NCBI GenBank assembly: GCA_947581865.1
Contig: CANPWA010000003.1
Coordinates: 1-64,000, forward strand
Source: an uncultured Acetatifactor sp.
GTDB taxonomy: Bacteria; Bacillota; Clostridia; Lachnospirales; Lachnospiraceae
Length of the DNA: 64,000 nucleotides
Direction of reading: 5' to 3'
A program made the position numbers and the translations under genes. Of the stretch, positions 42,951 to 50,980 are shown piece after piece. Every line of letters begins with the position of its first letter. Within the stretch, counting starts at the first letter, position 1. The notes under the pieces are model-generated. The model ran no database searches. It was not told the origin of the DNA and worked only from the letters and a program-made list of their open reading frames with translations.

Positions 42951-44888
42951 ATGAGAATCACGGACTTGTTGGACAAAAGAAGCATCTCGCTGAACGGCGC
43001 ACCAAAGAGTAAACAGGAAGCTCTCGATGAAGTTATAGAGCTTATGAACAAAAGCGGCAGACTCAGTGATGCGGAGTCTTATCGAAAACAAGTCTATGCC
43101 AGGGAGGAGGAGAGCACCACAGGCATCGGTGAGGGGATCGCCATTCCCCACGGGAAATGCAGCGCGGTGAACTCTCCCGGGCTGGCGGCTATGGTGGTAA
43201 AGGACGGCGTGGATTTTGACGCGCTGGATGGGGAGCCTGTCAATCTTATCTTCCTGATCGCGGCTCCCGATACGGAGGACAATGTGCATCTGGACGTGCT
43301 CAGCAAACTGTCCATGATGCTGATGGATGAAGAGTTTACCGCCGCTTTGCGCCAGGCGGATTCCGTGGAGGAATTCTTAGGGATCATTGACAGGGCGGAC
43401 GAGGAAAGAGCGGATGTAGACGCGCGTCTGACGGATTTAAGTGCAGGGGCGGGATCGGGATACAGGCTGCTCGCCGTGACAGGTTGTCCCACCGGGATCG
43501 CCCATACCTATATGGCAGCGGAAGGATTGGAGAGGGCAGCCCAAAAGGCAGGATGCTCCATCAAAATAGAGACCAGGGGCTCCGGCGGTGCCAAGAATGT
43601 CTTAAGCCCCCGGGAGATCGAGGGAGCGGACTGTATTATCATAGCCGCTGACACCCAGGTTCCCCTGGAGCGCTTTGCGGGAAAGAGGCTGCTGCAGGTT
43701 CCGGTGTCCGACGGTATTGGCAGAGCGGACGAACTGGTGGCAGAGGCCATGGCAGGGAAGGTACCCGTCTACCACGGCGGCATTGCGGGGGAGAGCCTGG
43801 GAGCGGACAGAACGGCCGGTGCGGGAAGCGCCGGGGGCAGACAGCCCGGCGTGGCGCACCAGATCTACACGCAGCTGATGAACGGCGTGTCCCATATGCT
43901 TCCTTTTGTGGTGGGAGGCGGTATTCTGATAGCGATCGCCTTTCTGATCGATGGGCTGAGCGTGGACATCCACTCCCTGCCGCCGGACCAAAGAGGCGAC
44001 TTTGGCACGATCACTCCTGTGGCAGCCCTGTTGAAGGGCATCGGAGGAGTGGCGTTTGGATTCATGCTCCCGGTGCTTGCCGGATATATCGCTATGGCGA
44101 TCGGTGACCGGCCGGCGTTAGCCCTCGGTTTTGTGGGCGGCATGATCGCGGCGAACGGGAAGTCAGGATTTTTAGGGGCACTGGCTGCGGGATTCCTCGC
44201 GGGTTATGTGATCGTGGGGCTTAAAAAAATATGTGACGTTCTGCCGGAAGCTCTGGAAAAGATCGCCCCGGTGTTGATCTACCCGGTGGCCGGGATCCTG
44301 ATTCTGGGGCTGTTTATGACGTTTGTCACCGAGCCCGTAATGGGTGGGATCAACACCGCACTGAACAATGGTTTGACAAGTATGAGCGGTACCAGTAAAG
44401 TATTGTTAGGATTGGTTCTGGGCGGTATGATGGCTATCGATATGGGCGGACCGTTCAACAAAGCGGCTTATGTGTTCGGCACCGCTGCCATCGCTTCCGG
44501 AAACTATGACATTATGGCGGCGGTGATGATCGGAGGAATGACGCCTCCCTGTGCGATCGCTTTGGCAACTCTGCTATTTAAGAACAGATTCACAAAGGAA
44601 GAACGAGAGGCGGGACCCACCAACTTTGTCATGGGGCTGGCGTTCATTACGGAAGGGGCAATCCCTTATGCGGCTTCCGATCCCGTGAGGGTGCTGCCGG
44701 CATGTATTCTGGGATCGGCGGCAGCGGGGGCTTTGTCCATGGCGTTCCGCTGCACCCTGATGGCGCCCCACGGAGGGATTTTTGTGTTCCCGGTGGTCGG
44801 CAATGCGCTGATGTACCTGGTGGCGCTTTTGGCGGGGACAGCCATTTCCACACTGCTTTTAGGCGTGTTCAAAAGGAGAGTGGCATAA
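42951..44888 (+). CDS. fruA: Fructose-specific PTS permease, IIA-IIB-IIC fusion
   Basis: 645 residues. IIA domain about 1-150 with the phospho-His in GEGIAIPHGK (near residue 66); IIB about 163-260 with phospho-Cys in AVTGCPTGIAHTYMAAE; an Ala/Gly linker; IIC from about 300 with some eight to nine membrane helices, including ILIAIAFLIDG and EGAIPYAASDPVRVLPA. It imports fructose (or a similar ketose) and delivers it as 1-phosphate using phosphate from HPr. It lies 27 bases after fruK. Confidence 0.95.
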   Translation: MRITDLLDKRSISLNGAPKSKQEALDEVIELMNKSGRLSDAESYRKQVYAREEESTTGIGEGIAIPHGKCSAVNSPGLAAMVVKDGVDFDALDGEPVNLIFLIAAPDTEDNVHLDVLSKLSMMLMDEEFTAALRQADSVEEFLGIIDRADEERADVDARLTDLSAGAGSGYRLLAVTGCPTGIAHTYMAAEGLERAAQKAGCSIKIETRGSGGAKNVLSPREIEGADCIIIAADTQVPLERFAGKRLLQVPVSDGIGRADELVAEAMAGKVPVYHGGIAGESLGADRTAGAGSAGGRQPGVAHQIYTQLMNGVSHMLPFVVGGGILIAIAFLIDGLSVDIHSLPPDQRGDFGTITPVAALLKGIGGVAFGFMLPVLAGYIAMAIGDRPALALGFVGGMIAANGKSGFLGALAAGFLAGYVIVGLKKICDVLPEALEKIAPVLIYPVAGILILGLFMTFVTEPVMGGINTALNNGLTSMSGTSKVLLGLVLGGMMAIDMGGPFNKAAYVFGTAAIASGNYDIMAAVMIGGMTPPCAIALATLLFKNRFTKEEREAGPTNFVMGLAFITEGAIPYAASDPVRVLPACILGSAAAGALSMAFRCTLMAPHGGIFVFPVVGNALMYLVALLAGTAISTLLLGVFKRRVA

Positions 44889-45030
44889 CCGTGGAATGCA
44901 GGATAGATACAGGCAGGATAATTCCGGGGAAAAATAAACCCGATCAAAGAACGGAATGAAGAGATCCGGATAAGGAAAAAAGAAGACGGGAACATGAGCA
45001 GTCAACAGAATGTAGAAGAGGGAGCAGAAC

Positions 45031-45288
45031 ATGAGAGAGTTTCAATATATCGTCACGGACAATGAGGGGATTCACGCCCGTCCTGCAGGAGAGCTTGTGA
45101 AACTTGCCAAGACGTTTGCCTCGGATGTGAAGGTGGTAAAAGATGGCAGGGAGGCGGACTGTAAAAAGATTTTTGCCCTGATGGGGCTGGGGGCGAAGAA
45201 GGGAAGTGAACTTTCCTTTGTGATCACCGGGGAGGATGAGACAGAAGCCTGTGAGGAATTAGAGAAATTTATGAGGGAGAATCTGTAG
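45031..45288 (+). CDS. ptsH: HPr phosphocarrier with Lys at position 46
   Basis: 85 residues. His15 in NEGIHARPAGELVKLA is the enzyme I phosphorylation site. The position of regulatory Ser46 (KSIMG in Bacillus HPr) is Lys46 here, in CKKIFALMGLG, so HPr kinase cannot act on it and CcpA co-repression through it is not expected. It sits between fruA and ptsI, so it appears to be a fructose-operon carrier rather than the global one, although a single-copy role cannot be ruled out from this window. AGGGAGCAG precedes the ATG. Confidence 0.93.
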   Translation: MREFQYIVTDNEGIHARPAGELVKLAKTFASDVKVVKDGREADCKKIFALMGLGAKKGSELSFVITGEDETEACEELEKFMRENL

Positions 45289-45327
45289 AGAAATTGGGGA
45301 CCGCTTAAGCGGGCAGGGGGTATCGGG

Positions 45328-46959
45328 ATGACAACCTACAGTGGTAAAAGTGTATTTGGCGGCATTGCTATCGGTAAGCTCTGCGTATGGCAGAAGAAGG
45401 AGAGCCGGATCAGGCGTGTCAGGATCGAAGATCCGGATGAGGAGATGGAGCGGTTTGAGCGGGCGAAGAAGGAGGCTGCCGCTCAGCTCAAAGATCTGTA
45501 TGACAAGGCGCTGCGGGAAGTGGGCGAGGTGAATGCGGCAATCTTCGAGATCCATCAGATGATGCTCGAGGACGGCGATTACAACGAATCCGTGGAAAAT
45601 ATCGTGCGCACCCAGAGGGTGAACGCGGAGTACGCGGTGGCCTCCACGGCGGACAATTTCGCGGGAATGTTTGCCGAGATGGAGGATGATTATATGAAAG
45701 CCCGGGCGGCGGATGTGAGGGATATCTCCGAGAGACTGATCGCCGTGCTGAGCGGAACCGGTTCGCCGGTCACGGTGTCCGACGAACCGGTCATCATCGT
45801 GGCAGATGATCTGGCGCCTTCCGAGACTGTACAGCTTGACAAGGACAAGGTGCTCGCCTTCGTGACGGTGCACGGTTCCCCCAATTCCCACACGGCGATC
45901 CTGGCACGGACCATGGGGATCCCTGCGCTGATCGGCACTGATATCCCTCTGGAGAGACAAATGGACGGGAAGCCTGCCGTGGTGGACGGTGCGGGCGGCT
46001 GTGTGTATGTGGAGCCCGATGAGGATTTCCTGGACAAAATGAGGGAGAAGCAGCGGGAGGAGCTGGACAGAAAAGAGATGCTTCAAACTTTGAAAGGAAA
46101 GGAGAGCGTGACCGTTGACGGAAAGAAGGTGCTTCTGTACGCCAACATCGGCAGTCTCAGGGATCTCTCCGCGGCGATGGAGAATGACGCGGAGGGGATC
46201 GGGTTGTTCCGCAGTGAATTTCTCTATTTGGAGAGCGAAGACTTTCCCACGGAGGAGGAGCAGTTTCTGGTGTATAAGACCGCCGCGGAGACGATGGCGG
46301 GGAAGCGTGTCATCATCCGGACGCTGGACATCGGAGCGGACAAAAAATGTGACTATTTCGGACTGGAACCGGAGGAGAATCCTGCCCTGGGTCTTAGGGG
46401 TATCCGGATCTGCCTGACCCGGACGGAGGTGTTTAAGACGCAGCTTCGGGCATTGTTTCGGGCGAGCGCCTTCGGAAAGATCGCCGTCATGTACCCCATG
46501 ATCATCAGTGTGGAGGAAGTGCGCAGGATCAAGGAGCTGGCGGAGGAAGCCCGGAGGGAGCTTGCCGCAGAGGGGACACCCTTTGGCATGCCCGAACAGG
46601 GAATCATGATCGAGACTCCCGCGGCGGTGATGATGAGCAGGGAGCTGGCAAAGGAAGTGGATTTCTTCAGCATCGGCACCAATGACCTGACCCAGTATAC
46701 CCTGGCCATCGACAGACAGAATCCCCGGCTGGATGCCTTCTATGATCCCCGTCACCCCGCAGTGCTTCGCATGATCGCAATGACTGCCGCCAATGCCCAT
46801 CTGGAGAATACCTGGGTGGGAATCTGCGGGGAACTGGCGGCGGACACGGAGCTGACGGAAGCGTTTCTTAAGATGGGGATCGATGAGCTGTCGGTCTCTC
46901 CGGGGAGTATCCTGCCCCTGCGGAAAAAGGTGAGGGAGACGAAGCTTTCCGGTTCCTGA
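45328..46959 (+). CDS. ptsI: PTS enzyme I
   Basis: 543 residues, slightly shorter than the usual 570. Swivelling domain phospho-His near residue 188 in TVHGSPNSHTAILARTMGIP (canonical GGRTSHTAI altered to GSPNSHTAI), then the PEP-binding barrel: EGIGLFRSEFLYL, RTLDIGADK, NPALGLRGIRICL, SIGTNDLTQYTLA and the acid Cys in VGICGELAAD. It passes phosphate from PEP to HPr. Last gene of the fructose operon. The variant around the active His supports a dedicated rather than a housekeeping copy, though that is inference. Confidence 0.94.
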   Translation: MTTYSGKSVFGGIAIGKLCVWQKKESRIRRVRIEDPDEEMERFERAKKEAAAQLKDLYDKALREVGEVNAAIFEIHQMMLEDGDYNESVENIVRTQRVNAEYAVASTADNFAGMFAEMEDDYMKARAADVRDISERLIAVLSGTGSPVTVSDEPVIIVADDLAPSETVQLDKDKVLAFVTVHGSPNSHTAILARTMGIPALIGTDIPLERQMDGKPAVVDGAGGCVYVEPDEDFLDKMREKQREELDRKEMLQTLKGKESVTVDGKKVLLYANIGSLRDLSAAMENDAEGIGLFRSEFLYLESEDFPTEEEQFLVYKTAAETMAGKRVIIRTLDIGADKKCDYFGLEPEENPALGLRGIRICLTRTEVFKTQLRALFRASAFGKIAVMYPMIISVEEVRRIKELAEEARRELAAEGTPFGMPEQGIMIETPAAVMMSRELAKEVDFFSIGTNDLTQYTLAIDRQNPRLDAFYDPRHPAVLRMIAMTAANAHLENTWVGICGELAADTELTEAFLKMGIDELSVSPGSILPLRKKVRETKLSGS

Positions 46960-46976
46960 ATAGTGGGAACGCCCGC

Positions 46977-47040
46977 GGAAATTTGGGACAGAAAATTTGG
47001 ACGGGAAATTGGAACATGAAATTTGGATTGGAAATTTTGA
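46977..47040 (+). repeat. Five imperfect 13-14-bp repeats before the ATP-grasp operon
   Basis: Successive units of the form GAAATTTGGA (with AAATTTGGGAC, AAAATTTGGACGG, AAATTGGAAC, AAATTTGGATTGG, AAATTTTGAAA) run from 46977 to 47040, ending just before the -35 box. The phase is about 13-14 bp, not a helical 10.5. Confidence 0.6.
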
Positions 47041-47048
47041 AAATTGCA

Positions 47049-47077
47049 TTGACAAGAGAAAACATACGCTGTATTAT
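47049..47077 (+). promoter_or_regulatory. Consensus SigA promoter of the ATP-grasp operon
   Basis: TTGACA (47049-47054), 17 bases, TATTAT (47072-47077). Confidence 0.8.
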
Positions 47078-47089
47078 TGTATACAATAA
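47074..47089. promoter_or_regulatory. Perfect 16-bp palindrome at the start point (GntR-like operator)
   Basis: TTATTGTATACAATAA is a perfect palindrome overlapping the -10 box and the expected start. The core TTGTATACAA is the type of site bound by GntR/FCD and YtrA-like repressors. No such regulator gene is adjacent. Confidence 0.6.
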
Positions 47090-47115
47090 AACGATAAAGA
47101 ACCAGGCAGTGAACA

Positions 47116-47151
47116 AGGGTGTTCTATCTTCGGATGGGACGCCCTCTTTTT
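47116..47151 (+). terminator. UUCG-loop terminator in the ATP-grasp leader (possible attenuator)
   Basis: AGGGTGTTCTATC (47116-47128) pairs over 13 bp, with three G-T pairs, to GATGGGACGCCCT (47133-47145) around a TTCG tetraloop, followed by CTTTTT. It lies between the promoter and the ribosome site (47176-47185). Confidence 0.75.
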
Positions 47152-47187
47152 ATGGCAGAATGCCGGAAAAAGATGGGAGGAAGGGAT

Positions 47188-48507
47188 ATGTATGATTTGG
47201 ATCTGTTGGAGCATACGGACACGGTCAACGAGCTTCTGGCCCGCTATGGCGTAAAGTTCGGAATTTACAAAAACAATACTTTCCGGGAGCAGCTTTTTCC
47301 CTTTGACGCGATCCCGAGGGTCATTGAGCCGGAGGAGTTTGACTATCTGGAGCGGGGGCTGAAACAGCGGGTCGTGGCGCTGAATCTGTTTTTGAAGGAT
47401 ATCTACAGCGACAAAAAGATCGTAAAGGACAAAGTGATCCCCGAGGATTTTATCTTTGCCTCCAGCGGTTATATGGCGGAGTGCGAGGGCGTCCGCCCGG
47501 TGAAGGATATCTACTCCCATATATCGGGCATCGATCTGGTGCAGGGGAAGGATAAGAAATGGTATATCCTGGAGGACAATCTGCGGGTGCCCTCCGGCGC
47601 CTCCTATCCCATGATCGCCCGGGAGCTGTGCCGCAGGAGCAGCCCTCAGACTTTCCGGGACACCAGACTGGAGGACAACCGCAACTACGCGGAGCTTCTG
47701 CGCCGCACCATGGACAATGTGAACGTGGGCGGCCACACGGTGATCCTCACGCCGGGGCGCTACAACGCCGCCTATTTTGAGCATTCCTATCTGGCAGAGA
47801 AGACGGGAGCCCATCTGGTGAACGGCTCGGAGCTTAAGGTGGTGGACGACAGGCTCTATTATGTGAATTTTGACGGAAAGCTGGAGAGAGTGGGCGCGGT
47901 CTACCGGAGGATTTCCGACGAGTATCTGGATCCCATGAATTTTAATCCCGAGTCGGTGATCGGCATCCCGCATATCTATGACGTCTACCGCAAGGGCAAT
48001 GTGGCGCTGATCAATGCGCCGGGCAATGGGATCGCGGACGATAAGGGCATCTATTATTTTGTGCCGAAGATGATCCGGTATTATCTGGGAGAGGAGCCTG
48101 TGCTGAGCAACGCGCCCACCTATCTGCCCTTCTATGAGGAGGACATGAAATATGTCCTGGAGCATTTTGACACGCTGGTGCTGAAGGATGTGGCGGAGGC
48201 AGGAGGTTACGGCGTGGTGTTCGGCAGCAGCATGAGCGCGCAGCAGAAGGAGGATTTCCTCGCGCTTCTGAAGAAGGAGCCCAGAAGGTTTATCGCTCAG
48301 GAGGTCATTGATTTTCTGGACATCGATATCCTGGAGGGGAGCGAGACGGTGCCCCGCAAGGCGGATCTGAGGGCATTTGTGCTGATGGCGGAGGAACCCC
48401 TTGTCTGGAAAAGCGGGCTCACCAGATTTTCCAGGAACCCGGATTCCTTTATCGTCAATTCTTCACAGGGAGGAGGATTTAAAGACACATGGGTATTATC
48501 TCACTAG
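47188..48507 (+). CDS. Circularly permuted ATP-grasp protein (DUF404/DUF407 type)
   Basis: 439 residues from ATG 47188 (GGGAGGAAGGG upstream). Features of the family are KQRVVALNLFLKDIYSDKKI, DLVQGKDKKWYILEDNLRVP with GASYPMI, VILTPGRYNAAYFEHSYLA, LINAPGNGIADDKGIYYFVP and LKDVAEAGGYGVVFG. Members are predicted peptide or amide ligases that use ATP to add amino acids; a product has seldom been shown. The protein is almost always encoded beside an alpha-E and a transglutaminase protein, as here (19-base overlap with the alpha-E gene). Confidence 0.9.
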   Translation: MYDLDLLEHTDTVNELLARYGVKFGIYKNNTFREQLFPFDAIPRVIEPEEFDYLERGLKQRVVALNLFLKDIYSDKKIVKDKVIPEDFIFASSGYMAECEGVRPVKDIYSHISGIDLVQGKDKKWYILEDNLRVPSGASYPMIARELCRRSSPQTFRDTRLEDNRNYAELLRRTMDNVNVGGHTVILTPGRYNAAYFEHSYLAEKTGAHLVNGSELKVVDDRLYYVNFDGKLERVGAVYRRISDEYLDPMNFNPESVIGIPHIYDVYRKGNVALINAPGNGIADDKGIYYFVPKMIRYYLGEEPVLSNAPTYLPFYEEDMKYVLEHFDTLVLKDVAEAGGYGVVFGSSMSAQQKEDFLALLKKEPRRFIAQEVIDFLDIDILEGSETVPRKADLRAFVLMAEEPLVWKSGLTRFSRNPDSFIVNSSQGGGFKDTWVLSH

Positions 48508-49151
48508 AACAGACAGACAGATTGTACTGGCTGGGCAGATATTCGGAGCGGGTCTACACTACGCTGCGCCTGTATTCCAACAGCTTTGACGCCATGATCG
48601 ATGAAATTGCCGACAGTTACCGGGATTTCTGTGAAATGATAGACATTCCGGACGTCTACGGCTCCAAGGAGGTTTTCCGGGATAAATATCCCTTCGACGA
48701 GGAGAATCCCGATTCCATCGTAAGCAACCTCACCCGAGCCTATGACAACGCCATCGTACTCCGGGAGGAGATCGGTTCGGAGACGCTCTCCTACATACAG
48801 CTTGCCATCTATGACATGAACAAGGCGAAGGTCAGCCGGGCGCCTCTGATCGAGATGCAGCGCGTTATCGACAATATCCTGGCGTTCTGGGGTATCGTGG
48901 ACGACAGCATCGACTCCCGCCAGGTGCGCAATATCATCAAGACCGGAAAGCGCATTGAGCGGATCGACCTCTACGCGCGGCTGGGCATCTCCCGGGGAGA
49001 GCTGGAGAGGGAGATCAACCGCCTGGACACCCGCATCGAGCGAAGCGGAATGAAATATGACAGAGAAAAAATAACCCGTCTGAAACAGCTTGTGGAGCAG
49101 CCCAAAATCGATTATTATAAGATTGTATCCGAAGTAGAATCGATCTTATAA
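48489..49151 (+). CDS. Alpha-E domain protein (DUF403)
   Basis: 220 residues, nearly all helical. MGIISLEQTDRLYWLGRYSE is the typical start; LREEIGSETLSYIQLAIYDM and AFWGIVDDSIDS follow. The family is named for its alpha-helical content with conserved Glu; function is unknown but it accompanies the ATP-grasp partner in many bacteria and may be its helper or acceptor. It overlaps the ATP-grasp gene and lies 11 bases before the transglutaminase gene. Confidence 0.88.
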   Translation: MGIISLEQTDRLYWLGRYSERVYTTLRLYSNSFDAMIDEIADSYRDFCEMIDIPDVYGSKEVFRDKYPFDEENPDSIVSNLTRAYDNAIVLREEIGSETLSYIQLAIYDMNKAKVSRAPLIEMQRVIDNILAFWGIVDDSIDSRQVRNIIKTGKRIERIDLYARLGISRGELEREINRLDTRIERSGMKYDREKITRLKQLVEQPKIDYYKIVSEVESIL

Positions 49152-49162
49152 AGGAGCAGGGC

Positions 49163-49963
49163 GTGAAAAAACTGTATTTTGAATATGATATGCGGATCAG
49201 CTATTCCGAGGCAGCGCAGAGCTGCCGTTACACCATGAAGTGCATTCCGGCCGGGACGGACAGGCAGAGACTGGAAAAGCTGGACATACGCATTCAGCCG
49301 AAGGCGGATTACGCGGAAGGGGAGGATTCCTTTGGGAACAGGCTGCTCTTTGGCGGCGTGGATGAGGTTCACGATTTTTTTTCCGTCTGCGTAACGGGAC
49401 AGGTTACGGCGGGGCTTTCGGGGGCAGAGCCGGTCCGCAGGGGCACCGATGCCATGCTCTATCGGCATCCCCATGGACTGACCCGGCCCGCGGAGGGGAT
49501 CTGTTCCTACTGGGAAACTCTGCGGACAAAACTGCGGGGGACACCGCTGGAGCAGGGGATCTTTCTGATGCACAGGCTGCGTCAGGATTTTGCCTATGAG
49601 CAGAATGTCACGGACATCTCCACCACGGCGGAGGAGGCTTTCCGGCTGGGGAGGGGTGTCTGCCAGGACTATGCCCACATCCTGATCGCCCTCTGCCGCA
49701 TGGCGGGGATTCCCGCCAGATATGTGACGGGAATGCTGATCGGGGAGGGCAGGAGCCATGCCTGGGTGGAGATCCTCTCGGAGGATCAATGGTTCGGGCT
49801 GGATCCCGCCAATGATCTTTTGGTGGAGGATTCCCATATCAAAATAGGCGTGGGAAGGGACGCGGCGGACTGTGCCATCAACCGGGGACTGGTGATGGGC
49901 GGAGGCAGACAGACGCAGACCGTCCGCGTACATGTGTCCGAGACCTGTGAAGGAAAAAGTTAG
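49163..49963 (+). CDS. Transglutaminase family protein
   Basis: 266 residues from GTG 49163, fixed by AAGGAG 7 bases upstream. An N-terminal bacterial transglutaminase beta domain (about 1-90) is followed by the cysteine-protease-like core, with Cys in GRGVCQDYAHILIALCRM, His in GRSHAWVEIL and Asp in GLDPANDLLVED, a complete triad. No signal peptide, so it acts in the cytoplasm, either as an amidase/peptidase reversing the ATP-grasp product or as a cross-linking enzyme. Third gene of the operon. Confidence 0.9.
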   Translation: MKKLYFEYDMRISYSEAAQSCRYTMKCIPAGTDRQRLEKLDIRIQPKADYAEGEDSFGNRLLFGGVDEVHDFFSVCVTGQVTAGLSGAEPVRRGTDAMLYRHPHGLTRPAEGICSYWETLRTKLRGTPLEQGIFLMHRLRQDFAYEQNVTDISTTAEEAFRLGRGVCQDYAHILIALCRMAGIPARYVTGMLIGEGRSHAWVEILSEDQWFGLDPANDLLVEDSHIKIGVGRDAADCAINRGLVMGGGRQTQTVRVHVSETCEGKS

Positions 49964-49981
49964 TATGCCGTTTGGGGCGGA

Positions 49982-50980
49982 ATGAGAGGAAATATGATCA
50001 AGACAGTTGCATCGGTGAGGCTGCCCGTGGACGAGACGCTTACCGTCAGAAAAAACAGGCTGCAGCCGGAGAAAGGGGCTGCCGCGGGCAAAAAAAAGCG
50101 CGTCAGCATCGTGACCGGGATCCACGGGGATGAGCTGGAGGGGCAGTATGTCTGCTTCGAGGTGGCAAAGAGGATCCGGGAACACAAGGAGCTTCTCACC
50201 GGGATCGTGGATATCTATCCGGCCATGAACCCTCTGGGGATCGACTCCATCACCCGGGGGATCCCGGCGTTTGACCTGGATATGAACCGTCTTTTCCCGG
50301 GAAACCGGGAGGGGGATATGACGGAATATATGGCGGCGAAGATCATAGAGGACATCAAAGGTTCCGATGTCTGCTTTGATATTCATGCCAGCAATATCTT
50401 TCTCACAGAGATCCCCCAGATACGGATCAACGAGCTGCACAAAGAGAAGCTGATCCCCCTGGCGAAGCTTGCCAATGTGGACTTTATCTGGGTACACGGA
50501 GCCAGCACGGTGCTGGAATCCACCCTTGCCCACAGCTTAAACAGCAGCGGGGTGCCTACGCTGGTGGTGGAGATGGGAGTGGGAATGCGCATCACCAGAT
50601 CCTACTGCGATCAGCTTGTGGACGGGATCTTTCATCTCATGGCGCAGCTGGGGATCTGGCAGGGGGAGACGAAGGAACCGAGGACGCCCATCCTCTCCCA
50701 GGATCCGGAGGATGTGAGTTATTTAAACGCCGCCACCTCGGGGATTTTTGTCCCCCATGTGAAACACTGGGAGGAACTGGAAAAGGGCGCCCTGATCGGA
50801 TGGATCATCGACCCGCTTCGGGGCGAGGTGCTGGATGAAATTCTCTCCCCGGTAAACGGGATCCTCTTTACCATCCGGGAATACCCCGTGGTGGACGCGG
50901 GTTCGCTGGTGGGAAGGCTGTTGCGCAGGGAAACGTATGAGAGGCACAAAGAAGAAGCGAGGAAGGGTTCAGACCTATGA
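49982..50980 (+). CDS. M14 AstE/AspA-like metallopeptidase, active-site complete
   Basis: 332 residues from ATG 49982 (ATG 49994 also fits). Succinylglutamate desuccinylase/aspartoacylase fold: zinc ligands in SIVTGIHGDELEGQYV (His, Glu) and FDIHAS (His), substrate Arg/Asn in FDLDMNRLFPG, general base in LVVEMGVGMRI. A C-terminal barrel-sandwich-like domain (about 240-320) has SPVNGILFTIRE. Such enzymes remove an acyl or aminoacyl group from an amino acid. It starts 18 bases after the transglutaminase gene, in the same operon, and overlaps the next M14 gene by 4 bases. Confidence 0.85.
   Translation: MRGNMIKTVASVRLPVDETLTVRKNRLQPEKGAAAGKKKRVSIVTGIHGDELEGQYVCFEVAKRIREHKELLTGIVDIYPAMNPLGIDSITRGIPAFDLDMNRLFPGNREGDMTEYMAAKIIEDIKGSDVCFDIHASNIFLTEIPQIRINELHKEKLIPLAKLANVDFIWVHGASTVLESTLAHSLNSSGVPTLVVEMGVGMRITRSYCDQLVDGIFHLMAQLGIWQGETKEPRTPILSQDPEDVSYLNAATSGIFVPHVKHWEELEKGALIGWIIDPLRGEVLDEILSPVNGILFTIREYPVVDAGSLVGRLLRRETYERHKEEARKGSDL

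Noticed and set aside
45259..47055. 598-codon frame on the minus strand
   Set aside because: It is a mirror of ptsI and its flanks. It has no plausible start context or domain, and the composition follows the GC-rich codon pattern of the real gene on the other strand.
47074..48165. 363-codon minus-strand frame
   Set aside because: Antisense to the ATP-grasp gene; no ribosome site and no recognisable domain.
49115..50533. 472-codon minus-strand frame
   Set aside because: Shadow of the transglutaminase and first M14 genes.
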